Shown here: one piece after another, positions 1-12,929 of the stretch | How positions within the stretch are numbered: position 1 is the first letter of the stretch | How the letters are laid out: every line of letters starts with the position of its first letter | Source of the DNA: Lineus longissimus | Lineage: Eukaryota; Nemertea; Pilidiophora; Heteronemertea; Lineidae | Direction of reading: 5' to 3' | Assembly (NCBI RefSeq): GCF_910592395.1 | Contig: NC_088319.1 | Coordinates: 13,084,001-13,148,000, forward strand | DNA: 64,000 nucleotides | The notes under the pieces: model-generated | The model's database searches: none | The model's input: only the letters and a program-made list of their open reading frames with translations | Told to the model about the DNA's origin: nothing | Position numbers and translations under genes: made by a program

Positions 1-2858
1 GGTTGCTGCCCCCTTTGGTCCGATTTTGGCCTTGGGAGTCCGGTGGGCTGGCCAGGGCGGCTGGGCAATCAAAACCTCCCTGGGACCCACCTTATAAAGT
101 GCAGAGATTTTGATTGGATAGGTTATTCTGGGGGCAACTGCAGAGGTTGAGAAACAATTTTCTGAACCATAACCTGCTACAATTTCATACATTTCTGAAT
201 GTGACCATGCCAGGATGATTTTGAAAAACTACCAAAACAAATTCTCGCAGTATCTTGTGATGATTGTAAAAAGTGCTGAAATACACAACTGAGGCCTTCA
301 AATTTGAAAATTTACTGCAAAATCTATCAAACGAACTTTCAAAATTTAGGGTTCGCCTTTATGTGGAAAATATTCGAATATTTGAAAACTTAGGAAAATC
401 TGATGGATTATAACAGTCTTGATTGTAGAAGGAATCAGGACAACGGGTCAAGCGTGTGAGGAAGAAAAGACAACGAAGGGAAGTTACAAACCGAAACGAG
501 TCTCTACATCACCTTTAGCAATCGCAATTGGATACTGAAGCAAAGGATTACAACAGGGACTTGAGTCAAGAAACGAAGGACATATGCATTTCCACCGAGA
601 GATGATCCAATGATGTGTCTGAGCTCACCAGGAGGCGACCGAGACCTAAAGACACCAAGAGACCCTACAACGGATTCGAAGGTAACCTCAAAAGCCATTT
701 GACTGAAGAGATTTGTAGCAAAATGTTACAGAATGGTTGCACAGATCAATATTTTGATTCATAACAGTTTAAGAGTGTATTTCAACGCAGATCATTGACA
801 AGCTTGTTTACTGTTCAGCTACATTATATCTGTGTCATTTCAAACAGTATTCTGCGACCATCTGCTTTGCGTCCTTGTCAAAAAAATCTTATATTTGTTC
901 AAAGAATCTACACTGGGTTTATTTACACAGTTCAGAATCGAATTCAGCCAATGCTCTGTGATATCCAGTCAGAACTCTGCAGGGCAGGAATTGTGATTTT
1001 TTTCACACCTTTTTTTAGTAAGGGATCAGAATATCTAGCCCTAGGACAAGGTTGTGGTTCACCAGATGGTTTCCTGGTTAACCAACAGTTTTCGAATAAC
1101 GGAAATGGATTTTAACACGTTTGGGATCAGTTGGGAAATATCAGTATCGACCTTATCATGTTGTTAGACAAAGTGCAAACTAAACTTTGGAAAAGAAAAA
1201 GGGTCCATCTAATAGCAAAATAGCAAAAACTGATTTTTGAGTCATTGTGAGGTTAGTCCTTTTTTGAGACAAAGGGTTCAATAATTATACCAAATTTTCA
1301 CAAATTATGCTGTATCTCATAATTTCATTGAACTTTCCTTCACTGCGATAATTTATTTGGTAGAGAAATTGGTAATGGTGGTGGGGGGGGGGGGGGGGAA
1401 CAAAGAGGGCAGCCACCCCCTAAATCTGATAGTTCAGTATTTTGCTCCTTCAGATGAACTGGTAAAAAGCATAAAAAGTTTGCCGAAGTCATAAGGGCAA
1501 CCATGTTTATTTTTTTTGCTCTTCTATTCAGAAGCAGCTCTCTGACGCAACGTTTGATCATTGAGACATATCTGAAACGTTGTCACTTGCATCCGGGCGG
1601 CGCTCAGACCACATAACCGCACACTACTATCCGGTTGTCATCAGCACGAGGACATACGCGTTCCCATCAAACCCGTTAACTCACATCGCTAACCATCGCC
1701 ATCCACTGTCAATCTCAGAAAAGTACGAGAAAACACAGGTTTTTTTCTGAAGCAGTTTTTTTCCCCCAAGACTTGAATAGATAAATAAGACGCCACACAT
1801 AAACTGTTACCGATTACTGCTGCAATTGACAGCTGTGGTGTTTAAATCCAGTAGGATTTTTTTCCCTACATTTATAGTAATGCGGATAGTCCTGAATGAC
1901 TTATTCAAGTGAAAAAAATTAAACAACGCACGAATGATCAAACATCACTTCAGGACTACTTGTAGGCAGCTGGTTGGCAATTTAGGGCATTCAGAGGAAA
2001 GTGGGCCTTTGGAAAGAGACAGTGGTCAAGTTTCAGAAAGTGAACTTCCGACACTTTTACTCTTCACTTTAGTAAATAACCGAAAAATCTGTTCAACATG
2101 TCCAACTGCAATCTTTGAAAACTGTCTCTGGAAGATCTATCAAGGATCACATTGTGCAAAAGACAGATATCAAAGTTTTAACCCCAAAGAGCCTGACAAC
2201 ACTAACAAAGTATTTTTTTGTGTTGGAGAGCTCAATAGATTTTGTTATTGAAAAAAACGTTTTATGGGGTTTGCGAATTTGGTGTCCAACCAATATTCAG
2301 TACATGGGTGTTTGATTTACAGATCAGACAGACTGATATAACACTAACTAACAGCACAGTGATGTCAGTTCTGGGATGTCTACTGTCCTGATATTGTCCA
2401 TCATAGAATCATTGATGGCCCATGGTTGAATCGACTATGATTAATCTCTGTCATATACTCGATGACGGAAACTTCTGTCTGTGTACCCTCGAGCAATACT
2501 ACGACCACATAATATATGTTGTATCTTGTTTCAAAGTAACATGACACTAAATATAGTTATAGTAATACCTATTATCTTAGCAAACTACTAGAGTTGCTGT
2601 GGGCCAAAAATGGCCGCCCTAATGCGAACAATCATACACGATTCATTGTCAACCCTTTGGCTGATATCACGGAATCACCGAGGATAACTCTGAGAGTTAA
2701 TTACTGTGAACAGAAAAAATGGCTTGATTTTCGAGCTGGGTATTATAAACAACTGGCAGGCATTTTATTGTCTGTGTTTCAGTGTTAATTTCTGTGACAA
2801 GAGATCAGTGATATGATGTGATGAGAAATGTATTATCAATGTATTGAGAACATCACCA
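1..2858. other. Unannotated flank with a G16 tract
   Basis: No gene, RNA or recognisable transposon was seen on either strand. The first 110 bases are G-rich compared with the rest. A run of 16 G lies at 1383-1398, followed by a purine-rich stretch. The small open frames here have no splice signals or composition that set them apart from chance. Confidence 0.5.
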
Positions 2859-2859
2859 T

Positions 2860-3090
2860 CATTGATATTCCTAGTAAGGCATTTATAGTGATATAGCCAC
2901 TAATAGTGATATTGCCACAGTTTTGAAGTGATCTTGTCACTAACAGTGATATTGCCATTTTAAGAGATATTGCCATTAATACTGCCAGTAATCTAGTGAT
3001 TACGTAACTTATTGTGATATTGCAATTAATAGCGATATTACCACTAATAGCAAATATAGATTGATGTATACTTGCTAATAGTAATTTCGA
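2860..3090. repeat. Decayed 18-24 bp tandem repeat (AGTGATATTGCCA type)
   Basis: The motif AGTGATATTGCCA, or close variants such as AGCGATATTACCA and AGAGATATTGCCA, recurs about every 18-24 bases, often preceded by CACTAAT or CATTAAT. The copies are too diverged for a clean period but the pattern is continuous. The hydrophobic minus-strand open frame across it is a by-product of the repeat and should not be called a gene. Confidence 0.6.
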
Positions 3091-3308
3091 CATTTATAAT
3101 TTTTTGGTGAATCCTGGCCAACTTTGGTTGCACCTGAAAAATTTGTAATTTATATGCATTGTCATATGGTTATCTAACCAAAATGTTCAAGGAATTACAA
3201 CTTATCAACATGAAACTGACACCGCAATACTCCGATGAAAAGATCAAATGGTCACATGACCCTCTAAAGACCGGTATCTCACCGCGGCGAAGCTGACTTT
3301 ACATGTTA

Positions 3309-3389
3309 CCCCCAAAAGGACGCCGAGGATGCAACGAACTGATGCCAATACGTGCGGATCACGATTTCAAAGGTGGCATCCGAGATGAA
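3309..3389 (-). CDS. Candidate coding exon (27 codons), unrecognised
   Basis: On the minus strand a strong acceptor-like tract (ATCTTTCCCTGACAG) precedes 27 open codons starting FISDATFEIV and ending at a TAA (3306-3308), or at a weak donor-like GG|GTAACA. The other two minus frames close quickly. Third codon positions are mostly G or C, unlike the AT-rich surroundings. No family is recognised. The opposite strand also has an ATG-led 37-codon frame (starting 3303, beginning MLPPKGRRGC), so the coding strand is uncertain and the island may not be coding. It does not join in phase to the exon pair at 5.1-5.8 kb. Confidence 0.2.
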
Positions 3390-3394
3390 CTGTC

Positions 3395-5122
3395 AGGGAA
3401 AGATGGCCACCGATGACTTCACGGTACACATATCATCTTTCTAAAACATCCAAGGCCAGTTCAGTGTGTTTTTTTGGAGTCTGAGGTTTATGTGTATTCA
3501 TTTAAAAATATTCATTTCAGTTATTTTTTATATTCAGATGTTTCTAAAGATGGTTGAGGTTATTTCAGTGCCGCAACGAAGGACAGCATTGTTAGGACTT
3601 TTTTAGAGTCTGAGGTTTACGTGTAAATCTAAAAAATCATTTTTCTGATTGCAATATACGAAGGTTGCGCATATATTACAAATATTCGCCATGGGTATTA
3701 AATATATAATTTGATTTCTTCAATTTGATGAAATTTCAGAAGAAGATCCCAACAGAAATAAGATAATTTTGCACCTCAATGTTATTTCAACTTTAGGATA
3801 CTTGGAATTTGTGTGCATTTTCTGCCTTAAGTTAAGGGAATCCTACCAATTGAGCTCGGAATATCTGCCAATGTCCCCACAGATTCACCAAACAAAAACA
3901 CATGCAATGTTTATGAGTTTAATGTAATAACAAACCTGAACACCGATCATCGTGTAATATTCCATGAAAAAAATTATTGAATTTGAAACAAATATTTGAA
4001 GTGCAATCCAAATCAATAATTATCCTTTATAGAAGATGGGCTGGCTTTGCTGTGAATACTCTGTGCTCACTATTGTAAGGTCTGTTAAATTTTATGAAAA
4101 AAGCATGCCTTGCGCAAATATGAACTGCATTGGTCACTGCAACTAACTAATATAGCAAACCGCCAAAACTTCATGCGCATCAAATCAATAATGAGAACTG
4201 AAATTAACAAGCGCTTAACTCCATTTTTATGAAAGAATCACTGCAGGCTAGTCAATTTAACCTGAAACATGAAAATTACTGCAAAAATTCTCGACATCCA
4301 ATGCATAAAAATATGCAACAAAAATAAGAAATACAATTGCTAATTCAGCTTAGTTAAAAGGAACTCTTACAAACAAATACTTTTTCAAATGCTAAAAGAT
4401 CGTCAGTAAAAAAAATCAAAATATTTTTTTTGAACATTTTTAAGAGAGCATGGTAAAATTAGGTTTGAATGTTAATGCTATCAGACTTGATGTCAAGAAT
4501 GCACTCAATGGCCTTGAGAAGATGCTGCCGGCGAAACTACAAAGCGTTACACATGCAAAAAAAACTTTAAAAAGAACTCAGGGTTTGGCTGCGATTGTCA
4601 AGATCCCTTTGTGCCGTCACTTAATATGGCGTGATAAAAAGAGCGCCAACAAAAGACTCGCTCACGGCAGCCGCTGAAAAAAATTCGCAGCACGCGAAGA
4701 TTCTAAGGTAAATATTGATCTGAAATTTTTTTTCAACAATTAAGTATTGATGTAAAGAGGGTGAAAAAATTACATTACCTATTACAAGTAGTCTCCGTGT
4801 TGAATGAATATTGTTACTCCTTGTACATGAATAAGGGTTCGGCGCAGAATCCCTGCGACCCACCTTGTATTCTGCTAGTCATGCAAAAACACGCCAAGGG
4901 AACAAGGGCCAAATTTGTATAAGGTATCATATAGATTCTCATCGCTAAGGTAATTAAGTAGAGTCATGTGCACATGTGCTAGCGAAACCAGTGGACTAGC
5001 AAGCTACCGGAGCGATCCATTTTGTCACCTGGGGGTTGGCTGTGCTAACGATGACCATAATCATTCAAAATCACGGCTTTCAGCATCTGATATATTTCAC
5101 ATGCTTCTCAGGATGTAATATT
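3395..5122. other. AT-rich stretch, no gene recognised
   Basis: Mostly AT-rich sequence. A 75-codon plus-strand frame at 4450-4677 (beginning MVKLGLNVNA) has a helical-looking translation but no convincing flanking signals, so it is not called. A short GC-richer patch at about 4600-4700 has acceptor-like tracts on the minus strand without a supported exon. Confidence 0.4.
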
Positions 5123-5270
5123 TTATAAATTTCCTGCAAACAGGAACAAATTCTTCATATTCTTCATTATTTTTTCTTCAATTTTCCAACCTGTCATCCC
5201 TCCTAGAAAAATTGGCACGCCTAATCTCCCGTAAGCCTCACTAATAGTGATTCTGTATGTAGCGTGTTTT
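5123..5270 (-). CDS. Candidate terminal exon of an unrecognised two-exon model
   Basis: This segment follows a good acceptor on the minus strand (TGTTTTCTTGCCATCAG, ending at 5271). Its open frame starts inside an Arg codon, continues KHATYRITISEAYGRLG, and closes at TAA (5123-5125) after about 48 codons. The phase matches the preceding segment: that one leaves two bases (AG) and this one supplies the third (A), giving AGA. The inferred intron is 115 bases. No poly(A) signal was seen just downstream. A possible internal donor (ACAG|GTTGGA) would make it an internal exon instead. No domain is recognised. Confidence 0.27.
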
Positions 5271-5385
5271 CTGATGGCAAGAAAACACAGCGAAAGTTGT
5301 AAAAAATTTATGTACATGTATGATGTTCCTAATTTTATGGGAGGAATACCAGACATAAAACTTCGTAAGTGATGCAAGGCCTCAC

Positions 5386-5843
5386 CTTTGATAACTTTGA
5401 AAAAAATCACAGATGATCCACATCCTTACTGAATTCGAGAATTGTTGATTTTTTTGTCTGCGTTTTTTTCCTAAACTGACACACGGATTGCCACCAAATG
5501 GGTATGCATCTTTTACGGGCCCCGGGAGTGCCGAATAATTTTTGAAATAATCAGCTACAATCATATTAATACAATCATCAATTAAGTTCAACATTTCCTT
5601 CTCAATTTGTTTTTCAGAAATTTTCCCAAAATGCAAAAATAAAGAGATCTGGAAATTTGGTGGTACTTTTTTTAGTTCCTCTGCATGGTTCTCCACTCCC
5701 TGCCCAAGAGTCCCTGGAAAAATCCCACTGCTATTTTCACATTTGAACCACAGCTGGATGCATGTTGATGACCTCCAGCACCTAACAATGCTCGCCTCTA
5801 ACTTGCCTGGTAAAGAAATAACCTCAAGTTGAAACATATGCAC
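5386..5843 (-). CDS. Candidate 458-base exon, longest non-repetitive open frame in the window
   Basis: On the minus strand an acceptor-like tract (TTTGTTTGATATTTAG) is followed directly by 152 open codons and then a consensus donor, CAAAG|GTGAGG. The translation is not low-complexity. It includes FQLEVISLPGKLEASIVRCW near the start, an acidic-helical stretch (EKQIEKEMLNLIDDC) in the middle and a Lys/Arg/Gln-rich segment near the end. An in-frame ATG at 5835-5837 could be a start if the upstream sequence is untranslated. Splicing to 5270 keeps the frame and gives about 200 residues in total. I do not recognise a family. An upstream island at about 6080-6158 (minus), with a good donor ATGAG|GTAAAT, does not join in phase. 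One frame this long is unusual for this base composition but could still arise by chance. Confidence 0.33.
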
Positions 5844-5849
5844 CTAAAT

Positions 5850-8800
5850 ATCAAACAAACGGAAAATTTTACTATGAAATAGGAGAAAATCAAAATGTTT
5901 TTGGAATCATTTATAGAAATTTTCAAGTTGTTATATTGTTTTGGTTTGCCTCAAGATGATCAGAACTGTGTCATCATTTAGATGTATAGATCAATATGCA
6001 CATGGCGACTGAGATCCAAGTGACCCAGTGTCTCCCTATCAAAATATCTTTTTCTCATTGGCGGAGCAGTAGTATATTTACCTCATGATAGATCTAATTA
6101 ATGCAGACCAGGAACAAATGTAATTCATTTTGCTCAGTCGTCCTGACATACAGACCTCCTTTCGTCTAAAACGTTGAAAAAAGATTCGAAAAAGTCCTAT
6201 TTTACTTATTGAACATATCAATTGTGGCACAAAAATGTAGATTATTTTAAAAATGCATATGAATCTTTGGGAGTAAAGCATAAAGTTCAAAAGACTAACC
6301 ACGACTGCAGTGAACCCGCTTAAACCATTTTCCCTCAGAATCGGAGACCAAGCTTCAAAGATAATGACCAAATGAAACAACTATAACAAACTAACAAACC
6401 ACATCAATCAGAAACTGACCAATTAGAAAATACCCACAAAGACATCTGATTGGATCCAAGAAAGATCTGTAAATATCACAAAAAATCTTCTGACCAGGTA
6501 TCGGCGATTGGGCAGAGATCAAACGTTTGGAGACAAATGCACCTTCAGGATTGTAAGACTAGTCAGGACCGACTAAAAGACCATAGATAATTTACTTTTA
6601 AGAGATATAAGAATGGATAAAAAATACACAATTACAAAAGCCTTTTAAGTCGGAGATAACATCCTGGTGAAAAATGGAATTAGATGCGACGAAGGGCATG
6701 TCGGGTGACCAGGTTTGATTATGACATGTGATCTTATCGGTACAAATTGATACCATATGATAAGAAACAAAATTATTCCCTATTTTCAATCCAGAAGTAC
6801 AGAATGAAGGGAATATCATGGGGCGAGTTATTTTCGTTGCTGTTCTGTTTTGATGCAGGAAAAAGCTTTTTTTATTTTGTCTGTCCTTTCTGTACATATC
6901 TCTTGACTAATATCAATATCTTTGCTGATATAGACAATTAAGACATCATATATACAATTCATCCTTAATTACAAGGTCTCCTGTTAACCAACTGACCATC
7001 TTTGATTGGCAAAAGCAGAGGCTGACCGGCCTTCAAAGGCTATCTAGTTACATCATTTCGATGGCCATTTTAGACACCAATCTATATCCTTGACCCTTGG
7101 ACATCGCCACACACCACCTCTTCCATTGTTATGCCTCTGACAACAAGTGTCAGTGTGAATGATTTAAATTTGATGTCCAAAATAGCAGCAAAATGTATGG
7201 CCTCTATTAAAGCCCATAATTTTATCTTTGCGAATCATCATAAGCAAAATACATGTTTGGTGATAGTACATTTACAGATGCATTCCAGATCTGTCCACTA
7301 CCATACATCACACTTGGAGTAATTAGGAAAAATTTGCTGCAAATGTTAAGGCATCACATTTATAATCATTCATTTGGCAAGAGTTACTACAAATTTTATA
7401 GCTTTTGTTACAAGGCCTGAAGTCTTTAGTGCAATTACTCAACCAGTTCTCCTAAATGTTGTGATATTTATCTCATCTCAGCAAATTCCCATAGGGACAC
7501 CATCTTGCGACAATTTAGTATATTTCTTCTAAGTAAAACAAAACCCTAGAGACAGCAAACCTTGTTCACTGTCGCCCACGTAAAAAATGGAAGGCAGAAA
7601 TGGTCTTGATTGATATATTTGTCAACAACTCCACCCAATGTATTATTACCTTTGAGTATGATTTACAGCAAACTGTAAAATGTTTGCAGTCCTAAAGGTT
7701 TGTGAATATTCATTTTTAGCTGGCTTAGAAGACCAAATAGTATATAGACAAAATATCATATTCACGATAAAGTACATGGCTAGTATAAAATCATGTGTCA
7801 CTGGCTTATTAAATACATGTATATCAGATAAGGTTTCTATAGGTTAGACCGAAAAGAAACCTCACGACTTAAATTAGCACATCTCAATTAAATCAAGTTG
7901 TTTGACTTTGTACACAGACAGCAAGCTAATAGAAAGCACTATTAATAAGTTAATCTTAAGCAAGTGAAGTTTTTCATAACTTGGTTTTCTGCAAGTAGCA
8001 AAAAGTGTAATGTTTTGGCGAATCAAAACATTCCTGAAAAAAAAGTTTTCTCTTGCGTTATTCCCCAAGGACATGTAGGATCGCCGTTTGGTGTAGCAAG
8101 GGTTACTAGGGGGACCAAGGCTTAGCTAGTACAACAAGAGCCATCCCCTTTGTGCTGCAAAGGTCCTCAAAGACTAACAAAACCCAGTAAAGTATACAGT
8201 TACAAGTGTAGAGGTATGAATTGCATCGTTGAGGGTGTTTTATACTCAAGATGATGTATTTTCTTCCAGACCAAGTAACTTTACACCAGGCCCCAGGTCA
8301 TGAGAAATGGTAAAGGGGAAGGTCTATAGGGTTTACATTTAAACACACTTGCACAATTGTGTGGATCATTTCCACTCCCAAAGGAAAATAATCATTTAAG
8401 GGTCCTTTGATAGGTTTAAAGAATGGTTTCTTTTGTAGCAAAACCTTTAAATGGGGACTAGCTAAGCAGGAGCTAGGGTGTCCAATCCAACTGATCATAG
8501 CTGACCAATATTCAGGCATTTTTATGTTGATGATCACTATTACCTCCGCACTTCCATCATCAAAAACATTCTACAGAAAAACTAAGAAAACATATTACCA
8601 AAAGTGTTTTTAGCAATTTTCAACGATCACCATTGTGATATCACTTTACTCGAAAACTGGTGAACAGGGCATAACTGGAAACAAACCCTGACCTGATATG
8701 ATTTCTGCAAATAATGCGACACTGTATTCAGTTATTCCATGCTGTTCTATTTAACAGGGTCTTTTCGTTTTGTCAAGTCTTGCATGGGGTGAAATTTGAT

Positions 8801-9990
8801 GTTGCTGAATCATGAAACAGATGCACTAATAAGAACACTTTGTGGAAATTTTGCGAGATGGAAGGATTTCAAAGAAAAGTAAGGAAGGTCAATTGCTTTT
8901 GAGGAGGCAGGCGATTACTGTGTTGCACCTTCGAACTTATTCAGTGCAAGTTTTGAGGAGGGCCGATTTCAGTCTCGAGACTTGACAGATTAGCAAATGT
9001 CAAATGCTGTCTTTTAATTCAGGACTTATGGAACATTCTCCGAACAAATTAGCTATTCGGCACTCGGTTGGGTTATTTCAAAGCAATTTTCGTTGGATAT
9101 CAAGAAATATTGAATTGGGCTCAAACTTTCCATTACAAATTTGCCGATACAATACATGTGGGTTCAACCAATAGTTGAAGGTTAAAACCAACAAAAGTAC
9201 TGACTGTCAGCTTCAGTTTTTTGCTATTTGTATCTCGAAGAATTTCCAAGGAAGAATAGCAGATGACAAGTATGTGTATCTGTAGGCCAATTTGCAAATT
9301 AGATATTGAAAAAATATTCTACTAATGCCCCGTGTTCCTTCTGAGCTTTTTCGTAGCAAAATCATCTAACAAATTAGGGATCTTGTTTATCCCAAAAGAG
9401 GCATATTTCGCTATGAGAAAAAAGTACAAAAAGATCCCTCTTCCATACACAAAACTTGGACACTACATGAAGGCTGTGCATTCTTTTGGTTTAATATTTT
9501 GAATGACATATTTTTTCTACCTAATCCTCATTTCCAAACTCCATATACCATCAGACACACATCCTCAATACATACTACAGGCTTGATATTTCCTGAACCT
9601 ATAAAAAAAATCCACAAAGAAGTGGTACATCCTCGAAAAAAACATGGTGCTAGGCAAAAAGTTTGGAAGGCTACCTCACGTTCAGAAATAAACCAATAGG
9701 ACTTGTTTAATTTGTTAACAGTACGGACACTAGATTATATGCCAGTGAAAGAACCCTGGAATATATTGCACAGCAGTGATATTATAGGATGGAGAACCAT
9801 TGTTGATGAACAATCCAATGGAAGTTTGGCATTGTCTGAGAGAGCTCGATTTCATTCTGTATCAACCTCGGACAATAGACAGGAACCTTGCCATGATATA
9901 TTCCTCGCCATATTTCGCAGGTCATCCTGGCGCAGGTCGTATTATGCAATCTACTAATGCAAACAGCGCCGCGGCAACAATGGTGATGTT
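5850..9990. other. Long stretch with no supported gene
   Basis: Several 60-100 codon minus-strand frames occur (6078-6380, 6598-6897, 7874-8074, 8298-8537). Some contain acceptor- or donor-like tracts, for example ATGAG|GTAAAT ending an island at about 6080. None gives a consistent exon chain, and their translations match nothing I know. No repeat family is obvious. Confidence 0.4.
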
Positions 9991-9999
9991 GTCCGCCAT
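9922..9999 (-). other. Possible translation start (ATGGCGGAC) on the minus strand
   Basis: On the minus strand AAGATGGCGGACAAC matches a strong animal start context and opens a short hydrophobic frame beginning MADNITIVAAALFALV, closing with TGA after 25 codons. The surrounding 60 bases are unusually GC-rich (GCCGCGGCGCTG). It could be a first coding exon if a donor such as TTA|GTAGAT is used, but no downstream exon is demonstrated. The plus strand is also open here (9800-10051). Confidence 0.17.
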
Positions 10000-10059
10000 C
10001 TTAAGCAGGTATTACGCGGAAGGGGTCATCAATGAACAAACTGAAAGCTGATTATCCTT

Positions 10060-11229
10060 GGTTCGGCACCTCCGAGTCCATATCCTGAGATGAGGTTTCT
10101 AAATTGATTGTATGTTTGTGAGAAACTTATGAGATACCATGTTTAATAAGGCAGCCACAGAAACGTTTTTTTAACTTGATTGCAAAAAATTGTTTAAAAA
10201 AACTTTAAAATGAAGTACATATTTAATTCTGTAAAATCTTTCTTATCCAACTACAATTGCAATGGTAACTACTTTTAACATTGAGAATGTTCCCCCATCG
10301 CAACAGTCTGCCCTTTTCAGTCATTGCTATATGAACCTTTGCCCTATTTGCCTGCCGATCCTCACAATCCATCCCCTTCTGAAATCCCCCAAGATAGGGT
10401 AATTATTGGGTTTAGTTTGGAATTAGGAGGGGCCTCCTAAGGCACAACATGATGTCATGTATACTTTGACAATAATCCAGACAGTTTTTTTATCATTGAT
10501 ACAGCCATATTCCCCATAGCGGTATACATATTGCTATGCTCTAACTATAGCCTTAAAAACAGCAAGGGAATAAGGGTTTGGCCATTTTTATTACAAAACA
10601 TCAGTCCAAGTACCCCTCTCCCCTTCAATAATAAGGAAAGACAGTCTTAAAATCAAAGTACTATATGACATGCATACTTACACACATCTATTTTCTTCTA
10701 TTTGATTCTATTTCATCTACTTGACGAGGTTCAAAAATCTTTTGAAACATTACAAAGTCACTAAGATTGCAAAAACTAAAACAATCACCAACTCCGTGTC
10801 ATTCATTAAAAGGTATGAAGACACAGCCATCAGTGCAAAAATAAGATGATAGTCTAATGTACCATTATCCACACTGTATCACTGTACCTCCAAAAACTAG
10901 TGGCGCTACATTAGCTATTAGCCCCGATTTTTTTCACGTAGCCGCATTAATCATGAGCTAAGAAGGAATGCCAAAGGAACTTCTATTTTGGAGGTATCGG
11001 TGGATCACTTAGCTGTTTTACTAAAAAGTTAGACATGACAAATACAATTTTTCAACCATTGTACCAACCAGGTCAAACACAGAACTGAACTCTGGTTTTC
11101 ACCTCACCATGAAAACATGAATTCGGCTGACTTTAAAACAGAACTACTGCAAGGGTTAAGATTCGATACCAACACGCCATATCAACGACGTTGATCCATC
11201 CAAATAGATTAGCTCATGACCAAATCGAA
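10060..11229. other. No gene or repeat recognised
   Basis: AT-rich single-copy-looking sequence. I see no splice-flanked frame, transposon end or tandem repeat worth naming. Confidence 0.4.
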
Positions 11230-11502
11230 AAGTGCCAGGTCAGACTGACAATGGTTCGTCACTTGGGGAGCCTATCACTCTCCCGCTGGTCCGAGCTGTC
11301 ACTTTCATGGTCAAGCTCATTTCTTTTATCAGCCTTTCAATCTATTGAGGGTCCTCCATGTCATCCCCAAGGTCAGTGCCGGAGGCAGGGGCCGAACAAC
11401 AGGCATTGTGTCTGACCGTGGAGAAAATACGTGCCAATCCGATGAAAACTGGATGACCGATGGGGAAGAAGCTGATGTTCTTTTCTTAATCAAGACACTG
11501 GA
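11230..11502. other. GC-richer island open on both strands, possible exon
   Basis: About 270 bases stand out from the AT-rich surroundings. On the plus strand one frame runs from about 11250 to a TAA at 11502 and includes an acceptor-like CATTTCTTTTATCAG at about 11335 and a donor-like CCAAG|GTCAGT at about 11370. The last part reads VSDRGENTCQSDENWMTDGE. On the minus strand acidic Ser-rich frames are also open (for example RNELDHESDSSDQRESDR). Long frames on both strands are often seen in real exons, but the strand cannot be decided here and no family is recognised. Confidence 0.17.
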
Positions 11503-11679
11503 TATTTTTGAGAAAATTTAACCAATATCTTGACAGAGGTGATGATCGCAACACATATTTTTAACCTTGAAAATGGCATTCTTGGCCTCAACCTCAGCTG
11601 GCATACCAAGCCTACACAAGTGGCAGCAATGCTATCCTTTACATCGGGCATATCACAGAAAAATGGTGACCAGGTCACA

Positions 11680-12740
11680 GCTTAAAACCTTAATTTATTG
11701 GTAAAACCCAGAATTCAAAGAAATAAGTTTCGTTTCACTCGGTAAGATTTCGGGCATTACTGAGTGTCTGCGGAAACTCTTTTGAGAAGTGTGCAATGCC
11801 CTTATTCCTTGAATCCCAGTGAGAGAAGAGTGACCTTAGCTACTTCCGATTTCACTCATCAGATGTGCCACCCAACCCTCACAAAGACGATCTAGTGCTA
11901 CCTCGGCCCTCCCCTGTCACTCTCCCTGAGTGACACCACTGATTTAGATTAAATGATTCAGATACCCTATCCAAAGGATAGGAAGTGACCCGAGGGTAGG
12001 GGCGGTGGAACGGACCATCCGGCCTTTCATCTAATAAACCTTTTAATGTTAGTTGATAATCGCCCACGACGCGTCTGTGAGATGGCTAATGTCATATACC
12101 CATGAGATCTAGAACTCTTTATCAACCAATGGAGGAAAAAGGGGAGTAATCTGACCCTTTAAGGGGTGGTGTCAACAATTGTCTTCCTTTTGCCCTCGGA
12201 GAAAACTTGATATTTTCAACCAATTGAACAAGGCAGGATTATTGGGACTTGAAATTGGGCAGCAGGGGTGGGGATTCTCTTTAGCATGCCTCTGGGAGAA
12301 GGGGTTATTAACCAATAGAAGAGAAGGGCTGTTTTCTGCCTGTCAAAAGGAGGATGGTTTTGTAAGATTGTCCAATGTGATATGGCCCTTTTGCAAAGCT
12401 GCACTCTGTAAGAACAATGGTTAGCACACATTGCTGCTGGAGAAGGGATTAAGATTGGTTTAAATCAAAATAAAGGGAGGCTGTTATGTAAACCTCAAGC
12501 AGGTAGAAACAGTATACTGGAGAGAGCCCTGATACCAGACATTGCCAGTGTGGGCCTTATGACAAAGTGATAAGATGGGTTGCATTGCAGTTAACAACAG
12601 AAGGGGAGGGACGACATGTCATGGTAATCTCGAAGTAAATGGTACATGTGCAGTTTGTAGCTAAGCTCATGCTGTGCATATGTGGATGGGCAGACTCTCA
12701 TACCTCTCAATGATAGGACAAGGTAAATGTCAGGTCCTGT
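11680..12740. other. No gene recognised
   Basis: Mixed-composition sequence. Small frames on both strands around 12180-12430 overlap each other and have no supporting signals. Confidence 0.35.
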
Positions 12741-12742
12741 AA

Positions 12743-12922
12743 CTTTCAGATTGTGCTTGGACAAAGCTACAGCTTTCCAAGTCTTGAGACTGCTGGTTCA
12801 CTGCCTAGTCACACCTTCAGGCTGTGCCTAGTCACAGACTCACAGGTCTACTCCTGAGAAGTCAGAATGGTGTCAGAATATTGAAGGGTCTTGGTGCTTT
12901 CAAGCTGTGTCTTGTCAATGAA
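12743..12922. repeat. Degenerate ~70-85 bp tandem repeat, three copies
   Basis: Three related segments start at about 12743 (CTTTCAGATTGTGCTTGGAC), 12814 (CCTTCAGGCTGTGCCTAGTC) and 12897 (CTTTCAAGCTGTGTCTTGTC). They are spaced by about 71 and 83 bases and are joined by diverged filler. This looks like an old local duplication series. Confidence 0.5.
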
Positions 12923-12929
12923 AGAGTAT

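Noticed and set aside
2836-3093. Hydrophobic 85-codon minus-strand ORF resembling a membrane protein
   Set aside because: The hydrophobicity comes from the decayed AGTGATATTGCCA tandem repeat.
4450-4677. 75-codon plus-strand ORF MVKLGLNVNA...
   Set aside because: No convincing acceptor/donor or upstream exon; length is within chance expectation.
6078-6380. Minus-strand exon joining the 5.4-5.8 kb exon
   Set aside because: It has a good ATGAG|GTAAAT donor but leaves two bases, which puts the next exon out of frame with an early stop.
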